Shown: in pieces, positions 7,099 to 15,800 of the stretch | How the letters are laid out: each line of letters begins with the position of its first letter | How positions within the stretch are numbered: the stretch's first letter is position 1 | Assembly: GCA_964345215.1 (NCBI GenBank) | Contig: CAYFQH010000019.1 | Span: 1-39,584, forward strand | Reading direction: 5' to 3' | Source: CAYFQH01 sp964345215 | GTDB lineage: Bacteria; Bacillota; Clostridia; Christensenellales; Aristaeellaceae | DNA length: 39,584 nt | The notes under the pieces: generated by a model | The model's database searches: none | What the model saw: only the letters and a program-made list of their open reading frames with translations | What the model was told of the DNA's origin: nothing | Made by a program: the position numbers and the translations under genes

Positions 7099-7156
7099 TA
7101 TCTATTCGTAAAAGTATTCTTTCGCGAATAGATATAAGGATGAAAAGAAAGAATAC
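7099..7156. other. Two interleaved perfect inverted repeats (pseudoknot topology)
   Basis: TATCTATTCG (7099-7108) is complementary to CGAATAGATA (7125-7134). GTATTCTTTC (7114-7123) is complementary to GAAAGAATAC (7147-7156). The second left arm lies in the first loop and the first right arm lies in the second loop. As RNA this is an H-type pseudoknot with two 10-bp stems and connecting loops of 5, 1 and 12 bases (plus-strand order). As DNA it is a pair of interlocked dyads. It lies in the 328-base gap between rnhA and the recombinase gene, 154 bases before the recombinase start. The rest of 6946-7273 has no coding frame I can support. The repeats are certain; the function is unknown. Confidence 0.7.
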
Positions 7157-7169
7157 CCCACCTCCCGGC

Positions 7170-7225
7170 AATGGCATTTTTTCTATCTTTTGATACGTGA
7201 AAAAAATAATTCCTGGTTGCCATTA
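7170..7225. repeat. Long bulged hairpin beside the pseudoknot element
   Basis: Three successive paired blocks share one axis: AATGGCA (7170-7176) with TGCCATT (7219-7225), TTTTTTC (7177-7183) with GAAAAAA (7199-7205), and TATC (7184-7187) with GATA (7192-7195) around TTTT. One-sided bulges lie at 7196-7198 and 7206-7218. On the minus strand, where rnhA ends 49 bases earlier, no T run follows, so it is not an ordinary terminator. Confidence 0.55.
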
Positions 7226-7273
7226 ACTTGTTTTTATAATTAAAGTATTTAGTGTATCCCGCTTCCGATCTAT

Positions 7274-7750
7274 CTATTTTGTTTCCGGAAAGTTCAGCTG
7301 CATAAACTGTTTAATTTCGTTTTTTGCCAGTTCATCGCAGCGGTTATTCTCAGGATGGTCACTATGACCTTTTACTTTAAAATATTGTACTTGGTGCTTT
7401 TTCATTAATTGAAGGAGTAACTTCCATAAATCCTGGTTTTCCACTGGCTGTCCCCCAGCAGTTTTCCAGCCGTTTTGCTGCCATTTGTCAATCCAGTTTT
7501 TTTCAAAGGCATTCACCAAATAAGCAGAGTCGGAATATAAATGTACTTTACAGGGAGCTTTTAAGGCCCCAAGGCCACTAATAGCAGCAAAAAGTTCCAT
7601 TCTGTTATTGGTCGTGCTAGGCATGTGGCCGCTAATTTCCTTACGATGTGGGCCCAAGCTCAAAATAGCGGCCCATCCCCCCGGCCCCGGGTTTCCGGAA
7701 CAGGCCCCGTCGGTAAAAATATCTACTTGTTGCTTGTTGTTATTTTCCAT
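7274..7750 (-). CDS. rnhA: Ribonuclease HI
   Basis: A 158-residue endonuclease that cuts the RNA strand of RNA-DNA hybrids. The four metal-binding acidic residues are present: Asp14 (IFTDGACSGNPGPGGW), Glu52 (NRMEL), Asp74 (YSDSAY) and Asp139 (NNRCDELA). The active-site His is in KGHSD. Length matches E. coli RNase HI, and the basic protrusion is retained (WIDKWQQNGWKTAGG). It follows proC by 23 bases on the same strand, so it probably shares proC's promoter. The stop is TAG. The complex region at 7098-7225 lies downstream. Confidence 0.95.
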   Translation of the reverse strand: MENNNKQQVDIFTDGACSGNPGPGGWAAILSLGPHRKEISGHMPSTTNNRMELFAAISGLGALKAPCKVHLYSDSAYLVNAFEKNWIDKWQQNGWKTAGGQPVENQDLWKLLLQLMKKHQVQYFKVKGHSDHPENNRCDELAKNEIKQFMQLNFPETK

Positions 7751-7773
7751 TTATTATATCACATTTCCTTATT

Positions 7774-8685
7774 TTACTCTGTATCGGCGGTAGTTCCTTG
7801 CTCATCTTCGGTCAGGGACATGTCTTTGCCGGCTTTTTTAGGCCCACGAGCGGCCCTTTGAGCCCAAGTCTGAACTAAATCTTCTTCCATGGCCCTAAGC
7901 TTCCAATCGCACATTTCCATGGCCTCCATCACGCTGCCTTTAAAGGCATTCTGCTCCAAAACATATAAGGCTTCAATGGTTGAGCCCTTAGGTGATGAAA
8001 CCGCATTTTTGAGGCTGGAAGGCTCCTGGCCGCTACTCATAGCCATTTTGCCGGCACCAATAAAGGTTTGGGCGGCCAGGCGGGTGGCCACATCCCTGGG
8101 TAAGCCAAGGCGCACAGCCCCGTCTACCATTGATTCCATCAATAAATAGGCATAGGCCGGACCGCTGCCACTAATGGCGGTAGCTGGGTTTAAAAGTTCT
8201 TCCTGCAGCATGCAAACATAACCTAAAGAAGAGAAAAAGCCTGTGGCCCACAGAAGCATTCCCTGGGTTAAACTATGTTTTTGAGATAAAATGGTTGTGC
8301 CTTGATTAATGGCAACAGCCGTATTGGGCATGACCCGTAAAATGGCCGCCTGGTCTTCAAAAGGGGCGCAGGCTTCTTTAAGCATATCAAAGGTCCATCC
8401 GGCGGCGATAGAAATAAGGCATTTGCCTTGGAGCCAGGGTTTTATGATATCAATTACCTCTTCAATAAAGTTAGGCTTTACGGCTAAAATGATACAGTCA
8501 CAAAAAGTAACCAGCTCTGTGCTATCCTCAGCCAGGGTAATATTAAGTTCATCTGCCAATTTTTTGGCTGCTGCAGTGTTTTTATCGTATACCCAAATAT
8601 CCTGGGATTGGGCTGTTTTAGCCTTTACAGCCCCACGAATCATAGCGCCGCCCATATTCCCCGCACCAATAAATCCTATTTTCAT
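7774..8685 (-). CDS. proC: Pyrroline-5-carboxylate reductase
   Basis: The last step of proline synthesis: NAD(P)H-dependent reduction of pyrroline-5-carboxylate. It starts with the Rossmann motif MKIGFIGAGNMGGAM. Family landmarks follow: AVKPN, ISIAAGW, VMPNTAVAINQGTT, and the C-terminal domain signature AISGSGPAYAYLLMESMVDGAV with the SSPKGSTIEAL segment. At 303 residues it is about 30 longer than usual; the extra C-terminus is a charged, probably disordered tail after EEDLVQTWAQRAARG. ATG is preceded by AAGGAG. It has its own extended -10 promoter between tgt and proC and is followed by rnhA. Confidence 0.95.
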   Translation of the reverse strand: MKIGFIGAGNMGGAMIRGAVKAKTAQSQDIWVYDKNTAAAKKLADELNITLAEDSTELVTFCDCIILAVKPNFIEEVIDIIKPWLQGKCLISIAAGWTFDMLKEACAPFEDQAAILRVMPNTAVAINQGTTILSQKHSLTQGMLLWATGFFSSLGYVCMLQEELLNPATAISGSGPAYAYLLMESMVDGAVRLGLPRDVATRLAAQTFIGAGKMAMSSGQEPSSLKNAVSSPKGSTIEALYVLEQNAFKGSVMEAMEMCDWKLRAMEEDLVQTWAQRAARGPKKAGKDMSLTEDEQGTTADTE

Positions 8686-8725
8686 ATTATAACTCCTTTT
8701 AAGGAAAATTATTGCCTACCTACTC

Positions 8726-8734
8726 ATTATACCA
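8726..8734 (-). promoter_or_regulatory. Extended -10 promoter of proC-rnhA
   Basis: On the minus strand TATAAT (8731-8726) is preceded by TGG (8734-8732), an extended -10, 40 bases before the proC ATG. The -35 is poor. It sits in the 63-base gap after tgt, which has no clear terminator, so read-through from the ileS run is also possible. Confidence 0.6.
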
Positions 8735-8748
8735 TGTTCTAACCTAAA

Positions 8749-9879
8749 TTAGAAATTTTTACTCAAATCATAGCCACCGATAAAGTCATTTCTAAAATCC
8801 ATCAGCCGGTCTTCAAAAATAGCTTCTCGCACATGTTCCATCAAGCGGATTAAAAAGCGCAGATTGTGTATAGAAGCCAGTTGGGAACCGAGTATTTCTT
8901 TCGCCTTAAATAAATGACGAATATACGCCCGGGAGAAATGTTGGCAGGCATAGCAGTCGCAGTCTTCCTCTATGGGTATAAACTCTTTAGCGTGGGCGGC
9001 ATTTTTAATCACCAAACGGCCTTTTTTTGTAAATACCGTACCGTTTCTGGCAATTCTGGTGGCCAAAACGCAGTCGAACATGTCTACTCCCCGTAAAACC
9101 CCTTCAATTAAACAGTCAGGTGTACCTACACCCATTAAGTACCGGGGTTTTTCAAAAGGCATAAAGGGCATAATTTTTTCAAGCATGTCATACATAATAG
9201 GTTTTGGCTCTCCTACGGATAAGCCGCCGATACCATAGCCAATAAAATCCATATCCGCTAGGGTTTTGGCGCTTTCAATGCGCAAATCTTCATAGAAAGC
9301 TCCCTGTACAATACCAAATAAAGCCTGGTTTTCTTTGGTATGAGCTTGTTGGCAGCGTTTTGCCCAGCGGTGGGTTCTGTCCATATTTTCTTTGGCCGTA
9401 GCATAATCACAGGGGTATGGAGAGCAAACGTCAAAGGCCATAGCAATGTCGGCGCCCAAGTTTTGTTGAATCTCCATGGAAACCTCGGGTGATATAAAGC
9501 GTTTGCTGCCGTCGATATGGCTTTGAAACAGAACCCCCTCCTCTTCAATTTTGCGGATGCCTGCCAGGGAAAAAACCTGAAAGCCACCGCTGTCGGTTAG
9601 AATGGGTTTATGCCAGTTCATAAACTGGTGTAGCCCTCCTGCTTCTTTAATTAACTTTTCGCCTGGGCGCAGGTGAAGATGGTAGGTATTGCTAAGGATA
9701 ATTTGGGCGCCAATATCCTCTAAATCCTTTGGCATCATGGCTTTTACCGTGGCAATGGTGCCAACGGGCATGTATACAGGGGTTTTTATATCTCCATGGG
9801 GCGTATGTAAAATACCGGCTCTGGCGCCGGTTTGCTTGCAAGTTTTCTCAAGAGTATAGCTAAAGTACGAATTTGTCAT
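8749..9879 (-). CDS. tgt: tRNA-guanine transglycosylase
   Basis: A 376-residue enzyme that swaps guanine-34 for the queuosine precursor preQ1 in GUN-anticodon tRNAs. Catalytic Asp96 (TDSGGFQVFSL) and nucleophile Asp269 (MFDCVLATRIARNGT) are present. The zinc site CxCxxC (Cys307, Cys309, Cys312) with His322 is complete. Base-contact Asp150 is present, but the next residue is Val (FDVCSPYP), where most bacterial enzymes I recall have Glu (FDEC). The ATG overlaps the pseudouridine synthase stop as ATGA, so translation is coupled. queA, the usual partner, is not in the window. It is the last gene of the ileS run. Confidence 0.95.
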   Translation of the reverse strand: MTNSYFSYTLEKTCKQTGARAGILHTPHGDIKTPVYMPVGTIATVKAMMPKDLEDIGAQIILSNTYHLHLRPGEKLIKEAGGLHQFMNWHKPILTDSGGFQVFSLAGIRKIEEEGVLFQSHIDGSKRFISPEVSMEIQQNLGADIAMAFDVCSPYPCDYATAKENMDRTHRWAKRCQQAHTKENQALFGIVQGAFYEDLRIESAKTLADMDFIGYGIGGLSVGEPKPIMYDMLEKIMPFMPFEKPRYLMGVGTPDCLIEGVLRGVDMFDCVLATRIARNGTVFTKKGRLVIKNAAHAKEFIPIEEDCDCYACQHFSRAYIRHLFKAKEILGSQLASIHNLRFLIRLMEHVREAIFEDRLMDFRNDFIGGYDLSKNF

Positions 9880-10610
9880 CGGTGGTATGCTCCTTGTTGA
9901 ATATAGGGTGAAGAAAATGCTAGAATCACTTCTTCAAAGTTTTTCCAGGTAGGTCCTTTGGGCAGAGAAAGAAAACTCATTTGCTTTTCTAAAGTTGGAT
10001 GTTCTAGAGACAAAAAATGCCCCCACAACGCAATTTGAACCGGCCTGCCCCACTGCTCGCCATAGCGCATATCACCATATAATGGGTGTCCAAAATGAGA
10101 AAACTGCACCCTGATTTGATGGGAACGGCCTGTTTGCAAACTAACTTTTACAAGGGTTTGGCCGTTTTGAACCAAAAGGGGTTCATAGGTTAACAGGGCT
10201 TTTTTGCCCTGAGGGTGGTTGGAAGAAACCACCTTTACCAGGTTCGTTTTGCTATCTTTAAGCAAATAATCCTCTAGGGTTCCGGGTTGATTGACTTCAC
10301 CCTGGGCAATTAAAAGGTATTGGCGGTGCAGTTTCTTTTTTTGCAGCTGGCTTGACAGCCTGGCAGCGGCCTTACTGGTTTTAGCAAAACATAAAGCCCC
10401 TCCTACAGGCCGGTCCATCCGGTGTACAAGGCCAAGGTAAGCCTCCCCCGGTTTATTGTAGCGGACCTTTAAATATTCTTTTAAGCCGGTCAAAAGATCC
10501 ATATCCCCTGTGCTGTCGCCCTGGGTTAATTGGTTGGGGGCTTTTTCGACCACTAGCAGGTGATTGTCTTCATATATAATGGGGATTTTTGAGTTGAAGT
10601 CCTTGTGCAT
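9876..10610 (-). CDS. RluA-family pseudouridine synthase
   Basis: A 244-residue enzyme that isomerises uridine to pseudouridine in rRNA or tRNA. The catalytic Asp lies in HRMDRPVGG (residue 66); further family motifs are LIAQGEV, LQTGRSHQIRVQFSHFGHPLYGD and IALWGHFLSLEHP. It lacks the N-terminal S4 domain of RluC/RluD, so the exact target base cannot be named. A longer frame begins at GTG 10622. I prefer ATG 10610, which overlaps the methyltransferase stop as TGATG and has AGGTGG eight bases before it. It in turn overlaps tgt as ATGA. Tight coupling with a methyltransferase and tgt suits an RNA-modification operon. Confidence 0.9.
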   Translation of the reverse strand: MHKDFNSKIPIIYEDNHLLVVEKAPNQLTQGDSTGDMDLLTGLKEYLKVRYNKPGEAYLGLVHRMDRPVGGALCFAKTSKAAARLSSQLQKKKLHRQYLLIAQGEVNQPGTLEDYLLKDSKTNLVKVVSSNHPQGKKALLTYEPLLVQNGQTLVKVSLQTGRSHQIRVQFSHFGHPLYGDMRYGEQWGRPVQIALWGHFLSLEHPTLEKQMSFLSLPKGPTWKNFEEVILAFSSPYIQQGAYHR

Positions 10611-11482
10611 CAAGGTGTCCACCTGCCTGTAGCGCCGCAGGGAAGAACCATATTCGACTGGCTGATGGGCAAGGCTACTTCCTGGGCATCTACCCTTCCA
10701 CCGCGGTTTTTCTCAATACAAAGGGTTAGCATATTCCCCAATACACTGGCCTGAAAACCAGTAGTATAGCCGTTGATTAAAAAGAACAAGGGATTATGGC
10801 TTAACAGCTTTGCTGCTGTGTTCACCAAGGCATATAACTCATTTTCAAGCTTCCATACCTCGCCGTTTGGGCCCCTGCCATAGCTGGGCGGATCCATTAA
10901 AATACCGTCGTAAGTGTTGCCCCGGCGGATTTCTCGGTTTACAAAATTGAGGGCATCTTCCACAATCCACCGAAAGGATGTATCGGGTAATTTTGAAAGC
11001 TCTTTATTCTCCTTTGCCCAAGTGACCATGCCTTTTGCCGCATCTACATGGGTTACGTTAGCCCCGGCGGAAGCACAGGCCAGGGTAGCACCACCTGTAT
11101 AAGCAAAAAGATTTAAAACTTTTGGCTGCTCTTTTCGTTCTTTGGCGGCAGCCCGAACCTTATCCCTCATCCACTGCCAGTTTACCTGTTGTTCAGGAAA
11201 CAAGCCTGTATGTTTAAAGCCTGTAGGCCGCACATAAAAACGAAGGCCTTCATAGCTTACGCTCCAGCGCTGAGGCAGGTTTTGATGAAAGGTCCACTCA
11301 CCGCCTCCCCGCTCGCTGCGTGTATAGGAAGCCTGGGCTTTTTGCCATAAAGCGGGGTTGCTTTTAGGCCAAATTACCTGAGGATCGGGCCGGATCAGAA
11401 GAATATCTTTCCATCGTTCCAGTTTTTCCCCGTCCCCTGCATCTAAAATTTCATAATCAGTCCATTGGTCTGCTAAAAACAC
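10610..11482 (-). CDS. RlmI-like class I SAM-dependent methyltransferase
   Basis: A 290-residue Rossmann-fold methyltransferase, most likely acting on rRNA. It has the SAM-binding motif LNLFAYTGGATLACASAGA (from residue 124) and the catalytic MDPPSYGRGPNGE (Asp197 onward), close to the DPPxFGRG of RlmI-type enzymes. The N-terminal PUA domain of E. coli RlmI is absent. The C-terminus ends LPCGATGRW, as in the shorter Gram-positive members. The frame opens further up at 11590, but that would overlap the previous gene by 92 bases. GTG 11482 gives MFLADQWTDYEILDAGDGEKLERW, the expected N-terminus, with AGAGG about 11 bases before it. The exact rRNA position modified is unknown. Confidence 0.85.
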   Translation of the reverse strand: MFLADQWTDYEILDAGDGEKLERWKDILLIRPDPQVIWPKSNPALWQKAQASYTRSERGGGEWTFHQNLPQRWSVSYEGLRFYVRPTGFKHTGLFPEQQVNWQWMRDKVRAAAKERKEQPKVLNLFAYTGGATLACASAGANVTHVDAAKGMVTWAKENKELSKLPDTSFRWIVEDALNFVNREIRRGNTYDGILMDPPSYGRGPNGEVWKLENELYALVNTAAKLLSHNPLFFLINGYTTGFQASVLGNMLTLCIEKNRGGRVDAQEVALPISQSNMVLPCGATGRWTP

Positions 11483-11498
11483 TGTTTTTTCATCCTCT

Positions 11499-12800
11499 TC
11501 ATTCCATAAAAAACTGGGGCAATATTTGCCGGTATTGTTCAATAAATTCCTGTACAAGGGTAAAAGCAGCCAGCCTGTCGCCCCCTTCAAGGGCCAAGTC
11601 CTCTTCTACAGCTTCCCGTACCATGGCCCAGTCCCCCAAGGTGGCCTTGGCAACAGTTTTTTGCCAGTGGCAAATGGTATAGGCAAGGTCTTCAATAGCC
11701 GGAGGCAAGGTTTTTCCTTTCCCTTTTGTATAGAAAGCCTGAAGCTCATCTACAATAACTGCATCTATAGGAAGGTTTGAAACCTGCTTATTGCGATTAA
11801 GCTGCAAAACCCCCTGTATTTTTTTTTCCTCCTTGCCAAGCCATGTATAGAGAGCTTCTACCGGGCGAAGGTTTGATACGGTAGATAGAAGTTTGCTTTG
11901 GTTCTTTCTCCCCTCTTCTTGCTCCAGGCCCTTTTGGGCAATGCTGCTCATTAAAAGAATACGCTCTTTGCGCTGGGCAACAGTTTCGGTAAAGAGGACC
12001 TCATCCATAGAGAAAATACCAGGCTGTACCGGCAAAAATTGGCCTATTTTTTGGCTGTCACCAAAGGCAATGGCATCGTAAGTATCAACCCATTTGATAG
12101 CTACATCTTCTTGATAGCCTATGGTAAAAAGTTGTTTGAGTTGCAAAAGGTTCACAGGCTGCTCCCCTATATCCATTGCTGTAAGCCAGGTGAAGTGCTC
12201 AAGACCTCCATAGGTAAAATGAATTTGTTCCGGATTAGTACCCAGACTTTTACCAGTTTCAAAGGCCATCTTACGGTTAAACTCGAGTACATCCGGATAA
12301 AATGCAACGGCATCCAGCCCCAAATGGCCAAAAAGCTGTACCAGTGCCGTTGCATTAGGTGACAGAAGGATGATTTTAGCATCGGGGTTATGTTCCTTAA
12401 TCAGTTTTCCAAGGGGAATAGACTCAGTGCCTTGGCGCAGGCTTTGTAAAAGGCCTTCAATACCGCTGTAAGGGCTGCGGTTGCCTAAAAAACGGCGGTC
12501 CGGGTCCACCTGGGCTAAAAACTGAATATCGTTATGGTAGTAGGAAGTGCTTTTATTATCGTTTGCATAAATGACCCCTTGGGCCTCTTGAAGGGCAGCC
12601 AGGGGAGAAAAGGCTCTGGTTACCTCTACAGAGCTACCCTGGGCTACAGCCTTGCCGTAGTTTAGCAACAACTCCCCCACTTCATTGTTTTCCTGATAAA
12701 AACTGATTTGGCAAGGAATACGGTGGGCGTACACTGCGTCGGCCAAAATGTTAGGAAAGTAAAAAGGGATTTCATTTCCAAGTAAAGCGATTTTTAACAT
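11499..12800 (-). CDS. Divergent glycoside hydrolase family 4-like protein, probably inactive
   Basis: A 433-residue protein whose architecture follows GH4 (NAD- and Mn-dependent glycosidases). The N-terminal Rossmann strand is MLKIALLGN; IILLSPNATALV stands at the family's LLNYTNP position; GGLEHFTWL (His202) at the G-x-NH-x-x-W motif; and a GH4-like C-terminal half runs from NLRPVEAL to the end. Differences matter: the GxGS nucleotide loop is replaced by LLGNEIPF, and the metal-binding Cys of the family's G-x-C-H motif is missing (AVAFYPDVLEF there). I infer a GH4 or related dehydrogenase fold that has lost the usual chemistry. SD AGAGGG overlaps the ileS stop, so it is translated from the ileS message. 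It could be a sensor, a scaffold, or an enzyme of another kind. Confidence 0.6.
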   Translation of the reverse strand: MLKIALLGNEIPFYFPNILADAVYAHRIPCQISFYQENNEVGELLLNYGKAVAQGSSVEVTRAFSPLAALQEAQGVIYANDNKSTSYYHNDIQFLAQVDPDRRFLGNRSPYSGIEGLLQSLRQGTESIPLGKLIKEHNPDAKIILLSPNATALVQLFGHLGLDAVAFYPDVLEFNRKMAFETGKSLGTNPEQIHFTYGGLEHFTWLTAMDIGEQPVNLLQLKQLFTIGYQEDVAIKWVDTYDAIAFGDSQKIGQFLPVQPGIFSMDEVLFTETVAQRKERILLMSSIAQKGLEQEEGRKNQSKLLSTVSNLRPVEALYTWLGKEEKKIQGVLQLNRNKQVSNLPIDAVIVDELQAFYTKGKGKTLPPAIEDLAYTICHWQKTVAKATLGDWAMVREAVEEDLALEGGDRLAAFTLVQEFIEQYRQILPQFFME

Positions 12801-12810
12801 AAAATACCCT

Positions 12811-15800
12811 CTATCTTTTAATTCCTATCGTAGCAGCTTCGCCGTTAATATCCCAATATTTGCTGTATTCGCTCTGGTCGATACTACCATAGGAAATGGA
12901 TAAGGCCAATACGCTTTTTTGAATCATGTCTTTCTGGGCATCAATGGCTTTATGAAGTTTTTCGCTTTGAGTGTCTACTACAACCTCAATTCGATCGGCT
13001 ACTTCAAACTCCGCATCTTTTCGCATAGTTTGAATCTTGCTGACCACTTCTCTAGCAAAGCCTTCCTGTAAGAGCTCATCGGTTAAGTTCGTATCAAGAA
13101 CCACAGTAATAGCCCCTTCACTTTGAGCCATAAAACCGGGCTTTGAGATGGCTTCGGTGAGGACATCCTCCTGATTTAAAGTAACCTGGGTGCCGTTAAT
13201 GGTAAACGTGAGGGCCTCCCCTTTCAAAAAGGTATCGACGACCTGATTTCCATCCTGAGCAGCTAAATATTCCCGGATAGGGTTTAACAGCTTGCCATAA
13301 CGAGGGCCGATGGTTTTCATTTGTGGTTTTAAGTTGTAGGTAGTAAAATCCTTTGATTCATCTGTAAAGCGGACCTCTTTTACATTCAACTCATCCTTTG
13401 CCAAATCCACATAATTTTGATCAAAGTGGGTACCCTTAATATATAGGGTACCAATAGGCTGGCGTACCTTAATAGCAGCTGCATTGCGGCCAGAGCGGCC
13501 CAACTGAATGACCTCAACCAGGGCATCCATCTGTTTTTCCATAGAAGGATTGATACGTCCTTCATCATAAACAGGAAAGTCTGCTAAGTGAACGCTTTGA
13601 GGCGCTTGGGGATTAACAGAGCAAACCAGATTTTGGTAAATACTTTCTGATAGGAAGGGTAAAAAGGGTGCCAACAGGCGGCTGAAGGTTTCAAGTACCG
13701 TATATAAGGTGATAAAGGCTGCTTCCTTATCCCCTTCCATGCCCTTGCCCCAAAACCGTTCCCTGGAACGGCGTACGTACCAGTTGCTCAAATCGTCAAC
13801 AAATTTTTCAATAGCCCTAGCCGGTTCTGGTATACGGTAGTTGGCCAAGTCGTCATCTACCTGTTTTACCAGGGTGTTTAGCTTGCTTAAAACCCACTGA
13901 TCCATGAGCGACAGGCTGGCTTTTTCAAGAGGGTGATTCAAGGGGTTAAACTGGTCGATATTGGCATAGAGCACAAAAAAGGCATAGGTATTTTGCAGGG
14001 TGCCCATAAATTTGCGCTGAGTCTCCTCTACCCCTTCAATAGAAAAACGGCTGGGCAGCCAAGGGGCAGCAGAGGAATAAAAGTACCAGCGCAAGGCATC
14101 GGCGCCTTTTGTATCAAGAACAGACCAAGGATCAATGACATTGCCCTTGTGCTTTGACATTTTAATGCCGTCTTTGTCTTGCACGTGGCCTAAAACAATA
14201 CAATTTTGATAGGGGGATTTTTTAAATAATAAAGTGCTGATGGCCTGAAGGGTGTAGAACCAGCCCCGGGTTTGATCAACGGCTTCTGAAATAAAATCTG
14301 CCGGGAAATGCTGTTTAAAAAGCTCTTTGTTTTCAAAGGGATAGTGCCACTGGGCAAAGGGCATGGAGCCAGAATCGTACCAAGCATCAATTACTTCCTT
14401 TACCCTGTGCATAGGACCAGAGCACTGGGGGCATTTTAAAACAATATCGTCAATAAAAGGGCGATGAAGCTCTACATCCTCAAAGGGAGTAAGGGCCAGC
14501 TCATGAAGCTCTTGTTTAGAGCCGATAACGTGGCGATGGCCCTGCTCGCAAACCCAAATGGGTAAAGGGGTACCCCAGTACCGTTCTCTTGACAGGCCCC
14601 AGTCAATAACGTTTTCTAAAAAGTTGCCCATTCGCCCTTCTTTAATATTATCAGGCATCCAATTAACGCTACGGTTATTTTTAACCAACTCGTCCCTTAA
14701 GGCAGACATTTTAATAAACCAGGTAGATCGGGCATAGTATAAAAGGGCTGTGTCACAGCGCCAGCAAAAAGGATAGTTGTGCACATAAGCTTCTTCTTTA
14801 AACAATAAATCCCGGCTGTCCAAGTCTTCAATAATCAATGGGTTCGCTTCTTGAACGGTTTGATCTGCCCAAGGGGTTTGGGCGACAAACTTGCCTTGAT
14901 CGTTTACAAGCTGAATAAAGGGCAGGCCGTTGTCGTGACCAATTCGGGCATCGTCTTCCCCAAAGGCAGGGGCAGTATGCACAATACCTGTGCCGTCGGT
15001 TAAGGTAACGTAATCGTCGGTAACCACATACCAGGCCTTTTCCTTTGGCGTATCAAAAGTATATAAAGGCTCATACTCAAGGCCTTTAAGTTCCTGTCCG
15101 ATCAAAGTTTTTTCGATGGTATAAGAGGCATGTTCTTTATCAAAAAGCTTTTCAACCAACTCTTTGGCTAAAATATAGGTCTTGCCTTCTTGCGTTTTTA
15201 AATATACGTATTCTTCCTTTGGGTTTACGCAAAGGGCTACGTTGCTGGGCAGGGTCCAGGGGGTCGTTGTCCAGGCCAAGAGGAAGGTGTTGCTTTGATC
15301 CTTTACCTTAAAGGCAACATAAATGCTGGTGTCTTCCACTTCTTTATAGCCTTGGGCCACTTCGTGGCTGGATAGAGCTGTTCCGCAGCGGGGGCAGTAA
15401 GGAATAACTTTGTGCCCCTTATACAAAAGATCCATTTTATCAATTTCTTTTAAACTCCACCAAACAGACTCAATATAATTATCTTCATAGGTAATATAAG
15501 GGTGTTCCATATCTACCCAATATCCTACTCGCTTTGACATGTCTTCCCACTCATGGAGGTATTTCCAAACACTTTTTTTACATTCCTTAATAAAAGGCTC
15601 AATACCGTAAGCTTCAATTTGTGGTTTGCCGTTCAAACCCAAGGCCTTTTCAACCTCTAGCTCAACAGGCAGGCCATGGGTATCCCAGCCGGCCTTACGA
15701 AGAACATTTTTTCCCTTCATGGTATGGTAGCGTGGAATTAAATCCTTTACAGCCCGAGTAACCACATGACCAATATGGGGCTTGCCGTTTGCTGTAGGCG

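Noticed and set aside
7099..7134. A dif-like or loxP-like recombination core
   Set aside because: The arms are 16 bases apart; classical dif spacers are 6-8 bases. The arms also do not resemble dif sequences I know. A role for the recombinase here is kept only as a hypothesis.
7098..7224. A small minus-strand gene starting at ATG 7224
   Set aside because: Reading it base by base gives an in-frame TAG after 13 codons, and there is no ribosome site.
10614..10622. GTG 10622 as start of the pseudouridine synthase
   Set aside because: It has no good ribosome site. ATG 10610 overlaps the preceding stop as TGATG and has AGGTGG in place.
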